DNA of 64,000 bases from Eonycteris spelaea. Taxonomy: Eukaryota > Chordata > Mammalia > Chiroptera > Pteropodidae. The stretch lies in the NCBI GenBank assembly GCA_003508835.1, contig PUFA01000062.1, positions 1,650,001-1,714,000 on the forward strand. Reading direction: 5' to 3'. Numbering within the stretch: position 1 is the first letter of the stretch; each line of letters begins with the position of its first letter. The position numbers and the translations under genes are program-made. The notes below the pieces were generated by a model, which ran no database searches, had not been told where the DNA came from, and saw only the letters and a list, made by a program, of their open reading frames with translations. This document shows, piece by piece, positions 33,421 through 44,440 of this stretch.

Positions 33421-33589
33421 AGCCTCTAAATATCAAGAAACACCTCTTGAGTCCTAATACTGTATAAAGATATTTTAACAATATGCTTTTTTATGCCACA
33501 GTTGCCACCTGTCATTCATTTTCCCTCTCGTCTTGTAGCACAAGGCATGGCACTCATTAAGTATCTGCACACGAATGACTGCACTGAAT

Positions 33590-33860
33590 AATGTGTCCAG
33601 TGCTTTGCTCTTTCCCTGGAGATTTGCATTCAATCTCGTTTGATTCTTACACATCCAAATGTGGTCAGAACCTTTGTCCTAATGTCTGTTAACACACCGA
33701 ACCCTGTTTTAAGCCCTCACAGAATGCTACAGCATAAACACATTTATTATCCTCCCCATTTTACAATAAGAAATTTAGGTACAGATAGGTTCAGCAAACT
33801 GCATGACAATAATCTGCACAACTAGTAAGAAATGAATTGAGATTGGAAAGAAATTTCTGC
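33590..33860 (-). repeat. MIR SINE, minus strand (or two overlapping copies)
   Basis: AATCTCGTTTGATTCTTACACATCC near 33632, a second unit with TTTATTATCCTCCCCATTTTACAATAAG near 33742, and CACAACTAGTAAGAAATGAATTGAG. Consistent with reverse MIR with an insertion of about 90 bases. Confidence 0.65.
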
Positions 33861-34194
33861 AGGAAGAGAAATTCTGGATCAGAAGCTCAGCTATAATTTA
33901 AGTTTTACTAAAGAGCTTACATTATTTTTTTAAACCTATTGGCAGAAGTGGAGAGAAAACAAAGAAACTCCCATCTACTTTTAAGCCTTAATATTTATTT
34001 TGTTCAACTTAGTCATTGCTGCTTTTCTTTTATTAGGGACATTGGTTATTTCCAGTTTAAATATCTAGAGGGAATAGAATGCAAAGTGCAAAGCTCTTGA
34101 TATTTTTCTTCTTCCCTTCCTCAAAGTTTTCCTACAAGTGAAATAACAAGGTAGGTCTACATATTTTGAAAAGCATGACATCGCCAGAGAAACA
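33861..34194. other. Unassigned sequence
   Basis: Nothing recognised. Confidence 0.4.
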
Positions 34195-34400
34195 GAACTA
34201 TTTCCCATTCATAAATTACCAGCTTTGTGCCAGACGATGGGTTGAACTCTGGGGATATAATCTGAATGCAACATGGTCTCTGCTCATGGTCTAGTGGAAA
34301 AGACACAACTCAGCTCTGACACAACATGAGGCATATACCAGCATTATTGCCAAAGTCCTGTAGGAGTAGAAAAGGAAATGTTCTTATTATTCTTAGAGGG
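34195..34400 (-). repeat. L2 LINE 3' end, minus strand
   Basis: TTACCAGCTTTGTGCCAGACGATGGG, TGGGGATATAATCTGAATGCAACATGGTCTCTGC and GGTCTAGTGGAAAAGACACAAC follow the reversed L2 3' end. Confidence 0.65.
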
Positions 34401-34515
34401 TTCTTAGAGGGTTGAGAGGCAAGAAAGCAGTGACTTTTTGCCTTAGAGAATGAGTGTAATTTTGCCAAGCAGTGGACAGCTCTTCTCAAACCCAAATCCA
34501 TAAGAAAAAATTAAA

Positions 34516-34664
34516 AAGGAAGGAATAAAGAGAAGGAGGAATGGAGGAACAGGAAAGAGAAAGGAAGAAGGGAAGGAAGGAAGGAAGGAAGGAAGGAAGG
34601 AAGGAAGGAAGGAAGGAGGAAGGAAGGAAGGAAGGAAGGAAGGAGAAAGGGAGGAAGAAAGAAA
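34516..34664 (+). repeat. (GGAA)n microsatellite
   Basis: The core of about 18 GGAA units lies at 34571-34643, with GGAGGAA and GAAAGG interruptions and AAGG-rich flanks. The 106-codon minus frame across it reads mostly Phe, Pro, Ser and Leu and is an artefact. Confidence 0.97.
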
Positions 34665-35599
34665 TTTTATTTCATTCAAGTCATTTATGCATTGAATACT
34701 GATTTTCCCCATAATAAAATTGCATGATTGGAATTTGGAAAAATAGTCTGTGAAACTCATCATTTGGTATCACCTAATCAACAGAAAATGGTGCTGAAGA
34801 AAAAAATATTTAAGCAAATTTCATTTTATTCCAACTTGATGCAATCAACCTGATGACTGACATATTTTTTGATAAAGCTTCCTTTTCAGAACGATCTGGC
34901 AAGGCACCCTAATATTGTCACAAGAATAGTGGTCCCAGTAAAATAGAAGATGACAGCTAGACGTGATCTCCCCACCCCAGAGGCTCTGCCTCTGATGATT
35001 CTCTGATGACTCCTTGGACTTATATCATCAAAATAATTCAAGCTTTGATATATATTTAAAACTTTAATAATACTGAAGACTCATAACCAGACAACTTTAT
35101 GATTCTAATAACTATGGCAATAAGAATCAACCTTAAATGACCAGCATAGCCCAACATCTTAAAACTTTGATATCTACAAGGTGGGAAGAGGAGTGTCATA
35201 AATAAAATCATAAAAGAATTGGATAAATTTGGCTCTTCGCCATCCCTGATTATGCCACTGCCTCAGTTGCTTCTGTAGTTAGTAGAAGAGTAGAAAATTC
35301 ATTTACACAATGACCTGGTTAACAACCTCAGCTGGATAAGGTTGAATGGAATGGTTGTGCATGATGGTGATGTCCCCATTTCCACTAACTTTCTGAGGTT
35401 ATCACTTGAGAAAACAGGAACAATAGCCCTCACATAGCTACGCACACTAATTATCGATATTAAGAAATTTGATAATTGTGACAGCATATATGATCAGCAA
35501 AGAAATTTTGGGAAAAATACATGAAAGAAAACAGAAACAAAACAAATATCCAGAGATACTAGAGGAAGTTTTGCAAAAAGGTTGCTCTCATGTTTTTTC
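34665..35599. other. Unassigned sequence
   Basis: No repeat or gene recognised. Confidence 0.35.
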
Positions 35600-36780
35600 A
35601 TTACAGTGAATTATTATTTGGAAATGTAATTTTAATGACTTAATTTTAGCCCTTTACATGATATTCTGCAATCCAGTTATTTTCTATAATAATTTGTGCT
35701 GAAATGAATGTCCTAATTATAACAACATATTGACCCTTTCTGCATCTCTACTTAGTTCTTTGTAATAGAGTCCTAGAAGTGAAATTATTGAGTAAAAGAA
35801 TAGAAAACTTTACTCTTCTTGATACAAAATGTGGCCAATTGCTTTTCAGAAAGCATGTATTAGTTAATGCTTCAATTGGCATAAAATAGTATCAGTCTCT
35901 GCAAACTCTTATCAGCATTGAGTAACACTATGTTATAATCTTTGGCAATTTGATAAATAAAAATATAACTTGTTTGCATATGAATTTCCACAATTAATAG
36001 TAAATTAAACATTTTATTATAGTTATTCACTATTAATAGTTTAATCATGCCTTTTTGCCCATTTTTTGCATCTTTGTATTTTATTTATTTTGAGGGGTCT
36101 TTGTATTTTAATAATTGATTATAAGAATTTCAATATGTGGAATTGTAACATTCATATGTTATAGATATCTCTATTTGTAATTTGCCTTTAATTTTGGTTA
36201 TTGTGAAATGTGCAGTATAGGATAACTTCATATAAATAATCAAATGCATCGATATTTTAAATTAATCTTTCCAATATGTTTATGAATGGAAAGACCTCCC
36301 CTACCTTGAAATTAAGCTAAAAAATTATTTTAAAAAAATAGTGACAATCTTTTTACACTTAACTCTTTGAGCTGGTGAGGGTACAACTCTTAGCCATTTA
36401 TAGAATTTCAATATATTACTCTTACTTTCATAATTATATATTTGTTCTTACATATCTTGTTTTATGTTCTATTCTTCTTTGCTATTTTTTAGTTTCTATA
36501 GAATTTTTTCTTCAATCTTTTGAAAGTTACGCATTGTTTTTTACTTGCAGATTTTTACAATAATTTTATTAACCAATGTCACCCAATAGATTTAATTATT
36601 TTAAAAAGGCATTCCCAGACTTTTGTTAACCAATATTCAAAGTTTAACACCATCAGGAATAATATAGCATTTTTTTACTACCCATTGTATAAACTAGAGA
36701 TTTTAGCCTATTTTAAATTTCCTCCTCAGCCCATCTCAATCTTTCACATACTTAAAATAACTTCAAGGTGAAATTATTTT
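35600..36780 (-). mobile_element. Old L1M LINE, minus strand
   Basis: TAGAGTCCTAGAAGTGAAATTATTGAG near 35766, CAAAATGTGGCCAATTGCTTTTCAGAAAGC near 35825, CATTGAGTAACACTATG, CTTTGGCAATTTGATAAATAAAAATAT near 35940 and CCTTTTTGCCCATTTTTTGC are the reverse of late L1 ORF2 sequence. The right part (36200-36780) is more decayed but plausibly continues the same element. Frames at 36375-36771 are chance. Confidence 0.7.
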
Positions 36781-37529
36781 TGTAATATTACATAACTTCT
36801 GTTTCAAGAATATATTTGCACTCAGTTTTCAACCTTATCTATAACATGAGAATTCATTGAATGATTATGACAAGAAGTTACGCTACTTTAGGGACAATTT
36901 GTTATATCGATTAGATATTATTCCATATTTTTAAAAGTCTCACTTAGTCAGGTTAATACATATTTCTTTTTAAATATAATTTTTTATCAGTGTTATGTCA
37001 TTGACTCACGAGCGATTCCCAGCTAGCAACCAAGCTTAGAAGACTGCTATGATGATTTGGGGTACATTCATTATTCCATCCAAATATGAGATACGGAGAG
37101 ATGCTCAGGACCAACATAGGAACAGTCACAATGTTACATTCAAGAATTTGAAACTCTGAACACCCACAGCATAATCCTTTCCTAAGATTTAACACCTGAC
37201 AGTTTTAGAAATTATTTAAAGTTATGTTTTCATTGTGCTTTTACTGAATTCTCCTGGTTCTGTATATTTTTGCTAGCAGTCTAAAACCATTTATTTCATT
37301 GTTCCCTCAGGGGGAAAAGCAGTTTGGTATTATTAAATAAAGGGAAACTATGCAAAGAATAACTTCATTTCCAAATATAATTTCAGATATACCTGCCTTA
37401 CTTAATAAATTCTCTTCTGGCCAAGAGTATATATTGATTTTTTTTTTTGGAAGTCAAGTTACATATTAAATGCACATAATGAATCCTTTTGAAAAATATC
37501 AGTTCCTTTTTAACCTGTTTCATGTGTAT
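36781..37529. other. Unassigned sequence
   Basis: No feature recognised. Confidence 0.35.
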
Positions 37530-37905
37530 GAACTCTTTTTTAATTAATTAATTTTCCAATTACAGTTGACATACAATATTATATTTGTTTCAGGTATACA
37601 ACACAGTGATTAGACATTTATATCCCTTACAAAGTAATCACCCTGATCAGTCTAGTACCCATCTGACACCACACATAGTTATTACAATATTATTGACTAC
37701 ATTCTCTATGTTGCACTTTATATCATGCTGACTATTTTTATAACTAGCAATTTCACTTCTTAATCCCTTTCACCTTTTTTATCTATCCCCCTAACACTCC
37801 CCACCCCCAATCTGGCAACTATCAATTTGTTCTCTTTATCTATGAGCTTTTGTTTTATCTGTTTCTTTTCAAGGTAACCAATCCCCAAACCCGTGTGTTC
37901 TTCAT
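37530..37905 (-). mobile_element. L1 LINE 3' end, minus strand
   Basis: TTACAGTTGACATACAATATTATATTTGTTTCAGGTATACAAC, AGTGATTAGACATTTATATCC, GTTATTACAATATTATTGAC and CCCCTAACACTCCCCACCCCC match a laurasiatherian L1 3' UTR in reverse. It corresponds to the same family as the element at 46646. Confidence 0.85.
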
Positions 37906-38354
37906 TTTTTATAGTATGTTAATTTTTATGAATGAAAAGCATAATAATTCCCCTAAACAAAAGGAAGAAGCAATTTCATTACATCATCAAATCTTCTCTT
38001 GGCTAAATAAGTTTTTGACTATCAAGATAGAGATAAAGTGGCTATTAATTTAAATAAATAAAAGAAAAAGAACTCAGAAGTCAGGGTCTTGGAGAAAGGT
38101 ACAAGGAGATGAGGAATGGGATGGGATATCTTACCTAAGTAATTCACGAGACAAATAAATCAAGACTTGAAGAGGTACCAAAGGCACAGCTATGGAAACT
38201 ATTCCAAATCAGATGTCACATGTGTTAAACAAAAGAGCTAGATGAAGGATAGAAGACAATATATTGAGCCAAAATGACATTGAAACCAAGAAAGTAGGAA
38301 TAATATGATGAAGAGTGATAAATAATAGGGTGATAGAGAGGTGTTTTTTGGAAT
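37906..38354. other. Unassigned sequence
   Basis: Nothing recognised. Confidence 0.4.
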
Positions 38355-38485
38355 AGTCAAACAGTGTAATGAATGAACTACTGCTATGTAAATCAGGAGG
38401 GAAATCTTAAAACATAATGTTGAATGAGAGAAACACATCTCAGAACTCTATATGCAGTATAGCTCCACTGATTTGTGTAAAATAT
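38355..38485 (+). repeat. L1 LINE fragment, plus strand
   Basis: AATGAATGAACTACTGCTATG, CTTAAAACATAATGTTGAATGAGAGAAACAC and AGTATAGCTCCACTGATTTGTG follow the plus-strand end of an old L1 ORF2. Short and diverged. Confidence 0.6.
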
Positions 38486-39774
38486 ATGAAATTAAGAATT
38501 GATTGTTTAGAGACAAAAATCGCATGTGATAAAACAAATGAATATAAGAGTGAGGGAAATTTTGTTTCCAATATTAAGTAATAGCATATTAGTTATCTCA
38601 TGATAAGGATACTAGGGAAACTGGACAAAATATTTAAAATTTCAGCTTGAAAGTATCGGCACACTAACACGTGAAATAAGCATTACCTTGAAAAGATGGA
38701 ATCCAGACAGAAAAGCTCAGCACTTGGGGTTTATGTCAATAAGGGAACAGCAAGAAACACATGGTGCATTCAAGTGCCATAGGTGATGAGTGATCAATGA
38801 AGGTATTGATTAACAATTTATAAAGGTGCAGGTAGGATTAAGGGAAAGGAAGTAGTTACAAAACCTAGAAAAAGCTATAGGAAAGAACTGCATGGCAAGA
38901 ACTTGGAGCCTCAGTAGAACGTAGCCACTGGTAACTGAGGAGCCAGAGAGTAAGGGGCTGACAGATTAAACTTCTTGACTGCATATTCCCTCCATCCTCC
39001 TACCCCTTTATGGTGCCTCCCATTGTCCAAGCTCAACCAATATCCAGAGGAAGAGGAAGCCCACCGATGCTGCTTGTAGGAGATTAGTTTTTCAGGACAC
39101 AACCTAGAGTAGAAAGGAGTGGGAAGTGGATTTAGAAGGGCAAACACAGAATGGTCAGCATGGTAGAAGAGGTGACTGAGACTGAGAGTTTGCCCCAAGT
39201 GCTAGAGGGACAAAACTTGAGTCCAGGACCTGGTTAGGAGCATTTCATAACTTCCATGTGTTTGAGGTTCATTCTAGAATGGTTGTGTTCTAGAAATGAA
39301 GGTGAAACAAAAGTGAGTGATTTCTTGCATGGTCTATATGCTAGCTTTGATTAGCTGGGTGACTCAGAAAAATCTAAATTGCGAAAATTGAATTAAATTC
39401 CAGAATGATAATTTTCTAGGCCCTGGGAGAAGCAAAGGTAAATTATAATGTAAGATTGTACTAGGCCTCAAATTATTTCTGTAAAATATTCTTCAAATAT
39501 AATGTCAGCACATAATCCAAGATAATCATATGTCAGCAAATAAAAAACATAAATAAGAACAAACGTAAACCTTGGGCTAACAGAAACCGAACCACAAGGG
39601 CTCCAGATATGGAAACATAAATGTAATTAACAATGATCATGAATAAAAAAAGAGGTTTGAAAGTAAAAGCTTGGTAGAGAACAGGAAACTCTAAAAATTG
39701 ACAGAGCTTTAAAAAAAGAAACATATAGAAATTCTAAAATTTAAAGTACAATAATTACAATTAAGCAGAGCAGT
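38486..39774. other. Unassigned sequence
   Basis: No named feature. The 95-codon minus frame (38911-39198) has no recognised domain. Confidence 0.35.
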
Positions 39775-41050
39775 AAGAGCATATTATCACAACTGAACCT
39801 CATTGATGAGAAGGGTCCCCCTTCCAAGTGTGTCTCTTCCTTGCCTCTTCTCCTTCAATTAATGCCTGTGGTCCCATGGGGAATTCTTCTTGATCAAGTG
39901 ACTAAAGAAGCCAGATTTACAAATGAGGCTTTATATTATTCTAGTACCACCAAAAAGTGGACAGCTACAATGCTACAGTCCAGTTAGGAGCAACCGCGAA
40001 TGACAGTAACGAGAGAAAATCCTTCCAGTGGGCAGAACTTCAAGCAGTACTTTGTCTTTCTTCTTTGGGGTGAGAGATGGCCAATAGTACAGATCCATAC
40101 TCATTCATGGGCAGTTGATGGTTTTCTGGTCAGGGACTTGAACAAGATTAGAAATTTGTGCCAGAAAATTCTGAGAAAGAGTTATGGGGATAGACCCCTT
40201 AGAATAGGCAGACTGTGAAAATATTTGTGCCCATATGTGAATATCCACCAATGGTTTCTACTGCAGAGCAGGCTCTTAATCAGAGGGACAAAATGGTGTG
40301 TTCTGTGGAAGTTAGTTATTTTCTTTTCCCAAGATACAGTGCTTTCTCTGTGGGCCCATGAACAAAGTGGCCATGGTGGCAAAGATTGAGGTTATGTCCG
40401 GGTTCAAAAACATGGACTTCTCCTTACCAAAGGTGACCTGGCTAAAGCTATGGCTGAGTGTCTAACCTGCCAAAAGCAGATTTCAACAATTAATACCCAA
40501 GATATAATTCTCTGGAGGGACTAGCCAGTAAGTAACCTGGTAGCAAATAGATCACATTGGACTAACTTTATCATGGAGGGAGCAGAGATTCATTCTCACT
40601 GGAATAGACATATGTTCTGGATATGAATTTGCCTTCCCTGCCTATAATGCTACCACCATAACTGCCATCCATGAAGTCATAGAACAAAATAGAAGTTGGA
40701 TTGTCACCTGGCCATTTGGGGCTCTTTATGCCTCTGACCCAACAGACAGAAAAGGTGGCAACTCTACTCCTGGAGAGATTGATTCTAATTTCCAAGAGGA
40801 AATTGAGTTGTGGTGTTTATATAAAACATGGAGAACAATGGAAGCCAGGGCTTTCCAGGGTACCTCATTTTACTTCTATGCCCAATAATAAAAGTTAATG
40901 GAAAGCTACAGCAACCAAAAAAGGCAGGGCAATTGTGGATTTGGCCCCTTCGGAAATGGGTTGCTCCACGAAGGAAAGAACTGCAACCTTCTGGGGTTTG
41001 GCTGAGGGGCAGGAAAAAATATAACAGGTAGTAGAAAAGGAAGCCAACCT
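39775..41050 (+). pseudogene. ERV-L pol remnant: RNase H, integrase (deleted), dUTPase-like region
   Basis: This is the best endogenous retrovirus fragment of the window, plus strand, ERV-L class. About 39775-39960 is the pre-RNase H segment. The RNase H region follows at about 40000-40300, including the AATCCTTCCAGTGGGCAGAAC motif and a TCATGGGCAGTTGATG segment. The integrase zinc-binding part is at about 40350-40480, with visible HxxxxGH- and CxxC-type spacing (CATGAACAAAGTGGCCATGG; ACCTGCCAAAAGCAG). The early integrase core lies at about 40540-40690. At about 40690-40705 the sequence jumps to the dUTPase-like segment (Gly-His-Leu-Gly-Leu, CTGACCCAACAGACAG), so most of the integrase core and its C-terminus are deleted. 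The tail to about 41035 has TTAATGGAAAGCTACAGCAACC. Several stops and frame changes make it non-coding. The shadow frames on both strands near 40571-41194 are not genes. Confidence 0.8.
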
Positions 41051-41505
41051 TGTACTACAACCTTGTAAACAATTACAAAAATGAGACCTATAGTGGTTTT
41101 GTATATTTTCTCTTTCCTTGTGATATGAATGAGTTTCCTTGTATGTGTCAACTATTTTCTTCTTGCAAATCTCAGCAGATGTTTTCCTGCCCACGAATCA
41201 TGGTCCACAAAATATGGACCAACTTTGGCCCAGAATAACCCAAAGCTTTCACCACAAGCCATGGTGCACTGCAGGCATATCCTCTTTAACATATCTGAAT
41301 CATAGCCTTTGATGAGACAGAGGAAGAGCCCAAGTATGTTTAGCCTTAGATTCTGTTTCCTCAGCCCTAGGGTATTCTTTAGAGTTCTCTTTTCTTGCTT
41401 CTTAGTGGTTAACCTCCTGTAAATTGTTTATAATGCTTAATATTAAATCATCACTATTCAAATTACTGTGTAATTTCTCCTGATTGGACCCTCATTTATA
41501 CAAAA
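41051..41505 (+). mobile_element. MLT2-like LTR of the ERV-L element
   Basis: The stretch after the dUTPase-like region ends with ATTACTGTGTAATTTCTCCTGATTGGACCC, which matches the 3' end of ERV-L associated (MLT2-type) LTRs. The left boundary is not clear; the first 150-200 bases may be internal sequence beyond pol. Together with the preceding pol remnant it makes a 3' half-provirus. Confidence 0.6.
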
Positions 41506-42369
41506 AAAATGGAATAAAAGTTTCAATTAAAAGACAGATCATAAGGCTTAATTTTTAAAATATGCTGTTTATAAAAGAAATGTCTAAAACTTAATAATGC
41601 AGAAAGTCTGAAAAGGCACAGAGAGGGCAAGATAGACCATGTAAAAGAAAGCTGAGGTAGTCATATGAATCAGATAAAATAGACTTTAAGATAAAAAGGA
41701 GATTAAAAGAGACACTTCACAATAAAAAAAATCCAGTCCACCAGAAAGATGTACACTTTCTATCCACTTAATAATATGGCTTCAAATATATAAATATAAA
41801 ACTAAAATAAGCACATAATAATATTAGATGTTTTAACAAACCTCTTTTAGGGACTAATAAAAGAAGCAAAGAATTCAGTAAGGATATAGAAGACTTGAGT
41901 AGAGAATCAACAAACCTGATCTAATGTAGATATATATATACATCACCTCATCTAATGAATATATATAAACATATACACAATATTCATTCTTTAGAAGAGT
42001 ACTCCAGAATATTTTTTAACTTACCAAATGCTGGAGCAAAAAAGAAAACTCAAAACATTTTAAAGGTTTTAAAATACAATATGTTGACTGCCAAATCTAC
42101 ATACACCTTCGGGCCTTGTGCTGAGATCCAAAGCTGTATACCCAACCAATGATGGCTGGAGTAAGTAAGCTTGTGAGAGCAGATGGTGCCCTTCCCTCCC
42201 CAACTCAGCATCAATGAGATCACATTGGTAGCTTAAAATCGGACATGGTGGGAATATTTACACCATGGAGATTAGTAAATCTACCCTCCAAAAAGAGCTT
42301 TCTTCTTTATTGGTTGAAAGTCAATTGTTAAACATTTACCAGCTAACCAATGTATCCAGCCAACTCTGA
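41506..42369. other. Unassigned AT-rich sequence
   Basis: TA-rich runs near 41927-41965. No gene or named repeat seen. Confidence 0.4.
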
Positions 42370-42720
42370 ACCATCTCCACACGGATGTTGTCAAGGCATC
42401 TCAATCTCCATATGTCTAAAACCACACTTCTTATCTCCCCCTCTTTGAGCTGTGCACCCTGTATCCATTTTCTAGTTAATGGTATAACCAACTGTCTACT
42501 CACACAAACTAAAACCCCAGAATTTTTAACACTTCCTCTTCTTCACTCCCACATTTAATTGGTCACCAAGTTCTCTACATTTATTTTCAAAATATGTCTC
42601 AAATTTGTTCTTTTTCCTCCGTTCCTCCTACTGCTTCCATAACCAAAATAATCTATGATTTCTACATGTGCTTACGGGATGATGTTCAAAATGTTTAAAA
42701 ACTAATTACGACCAAGCTTG
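42370..42720 (+). repeat. L2 LINE, plus strand
   Basis: CATCTCAATCTCCATATGTCTAAAACC, TTCTTATCTCCCCCTCTTTG, ACACTTCCTCTTCTTCACTCCCAC and TAATTGGTCACCAAGTTCTC match L2 ORF2 3' sequence. Confidence 0.75.
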
Positions 42721-42944
42721 ACCAATCAGAGCAGAAGTCAGCTGCAGTATAGGACAGGGCCCTGCAGACCCGCTGGTTTCTAAATCAGGAGAAGGTCCTG
42801 GGTCTCTGGGTATACCAGAGAGCCATAGCTATGGGGATGGGGACACACGAGTTCAGAGTAGCAGCTTTTTCAACAATTGGTAGGGTGTCATTTCAATTTT
42901 TTTTCCTCAGGTGTTTTCTGATAATATTTTGTTTTCATTTCCTT
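42721..42944. other. Unassigned sequence
   Basis: Slightly G+C-rich short block. No family recognised. Confidence 0.35.
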
Positions 42945-43195
42945 TTTAAATTTTTTAATTAAATTTATTGGGGTGAAATGTTTAATAAAACTCTATAGGT
43001 TTTAAACATACAGTTCTCTAATATAGCATCTGTATATTGCATGTGTGTTCACCACCCAAAGTCAAATCTCCTTCTGTCACCATATATTTGACCCCCTCTA
43101 CCCTTCCTACCACCCTACAACCCCCCTTTACTTCTGGTAAACCACTATACTGTTGTCTATGTCTATGAGCTTTTGTTTGTCAATACTTTAAGACC
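42945..43195 (-). mobile_element. L1 LINE 3' end, minus strand (bat-like form)
   Basis: TTAATTAAATTTATTGGGGTG, TTAATAAAACTCTATAGG, ATATAGCATCTGTATATTGCATGTG and CACCACCCAAAGTC are the same L1 3' UTR as at 33020 and 63805. 5' truncated. Confidence 0.85.
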
Positions 43196-43389
43196 TTAAA
43201 AGTTATTCCAGTGTGCACCAATTGAATATTTGTTCTGAGTATGGTATGTGTACCATAGAGATACACAGGATAGTTTAAAAAGTTACATATTCAGACTTTA
43301 AAAAATAACATGTATTTTTATTACATATAAAAATATATATACTGTGGCCAAATTTTGAAATACACTTAATGTAAACTAGATAGATTGAT

Positions 43390-43414
43390 AATAGACAGAC
43401 AGACAGACAGACAC
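43390..43414 (+). repeat. (GACA)n short microsatellite
   Basis: About five GACA units. Confidence 0.95.
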
Positions 43415-43499
43415 CCTTGACAAAGATTAGGTGAACAATAAGACTTTGGAAATTATGGTCCCCTGTCTTCACTTTCTTCCCATTTCAATTTTTCTCCTT

Positions 43500-43900
43500 C
43501 ACTGCTGTCAAAATATTTTTTCTAAACCCAGAGTTTATCCTTTTATTTCTATGACCTAAATTGTTTGACACTTGTCCATTGCTTATGGAATGAAGCCCAA
43601 AGTCCTTAACAAAGCGAACAGTGATCTTTTAAATATGGCCTCATAAAGTTACTTTTACATTTTTATCAGAACCTCTTCATTTTTAGCCACATCCTTCCAA
43701 ATCTTGATTCAGATATTCCCCAGCTGGTAAATGTCAACTTATCATTTAAACCTTAATGCAAATGTTACTTTTTCTGTGAGACTTTCCCCAATATTTTACA
43801 CAGAATTAATGACATCTTCTCTCTCTCTTTTTTTCCCTGACATGCTTTAATCACATCTCCATTTGATGGGACAGTACACTAACTTGAGGATTCTTCTCCT
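43500..43900 (+). repeat. L2 LINE, plus strand
   Basis: TGCTTATGGAATGAAGCCCAAAGTCC, GATATTCCCCAGCTGG, ATGCAAATGTTACTTTTTCTGTGAGACTTTCCCC and CCTGACATGCTTTAATCACATC follow the L2 3' part. Confidence 0.75.
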
Positions 43901-43904
43901 TTCA

Positions 43905-44440
43905 ACTACCTCTGTTGAGGGAATTTATTGCTTATTGACGACCCTCTCCCAAAGAATGGGCACAAATATCAATTATGGCACAATCTAAGATCTTATAACA
44001 AAGAGAATACAAAATACACAAGTTAAACAAGATAGAAGTTTCTTTCTTTCCCACGCAATAGCTCAGAAATCACAGACAAGGTCTAGGAGACTGACGCAAC
44101 ATTGTCAACATGCCGTCTCCATCTCTGCTTCCAAAGTGGCCAATCCACTCTCATCGTCATTTCTGCATCCAGCAAGCAGGAGGAAGGCGAGAAGTGCAAG
44201 TGTGATTCTTCCTCTGCAGGGCATTTGGTAGAAGTTGCACAGATCACATCTGTTCAAATTTCATTGTTCAGAACTCAGCCAGATGGCCCTATCTAATCAC
44301 AAGAGAGTCTCAGGAATTTAGTCGTCACCTGGTCAGCAGTGCGTCCAATCAAATTTGAGAGCTTCTACTATTAAAGGAAATGGGAAGAAATGGATAGTGG
44401 ACATAAATTATCAGTTGGTGTCTCAAACATAAAACACAAA
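43905..44440 (-). repeat. Ancient interspersed repeat, family not named
   Basis: TTTCTTTCCCACGCAATAGC, GGTCTAGGAGACTG, CCAGCAAGCAGGAGGAAGGCGAGAAGTGCAAG, CTATCTAATCACAAG and AGGAAATGGGAAGAAATGGATAGTGG follow a common old mammalian repeat in a fixed order. The 64-codon frame at 44102-44296 is within it. Confidence 0.55.

Noticed and set aside
34443..34763. 106-codon minus frame rich in Ser, Phe, Leu and Pro
   Set aside because: It is the complementary reading of the GGAA microsatellite.
40571..41238. Cluster of overlapping frames of 62-99 codons on both strands
   Set aside because: All lie on the ERV-L remnant or are its shadows on the other strand.
41925..41995. TA-rich repeats as a possible regulatory or origin element
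   Set aside because: Short imperfect TA runs are common in AT-rich mammalian DNA and show no further structure.
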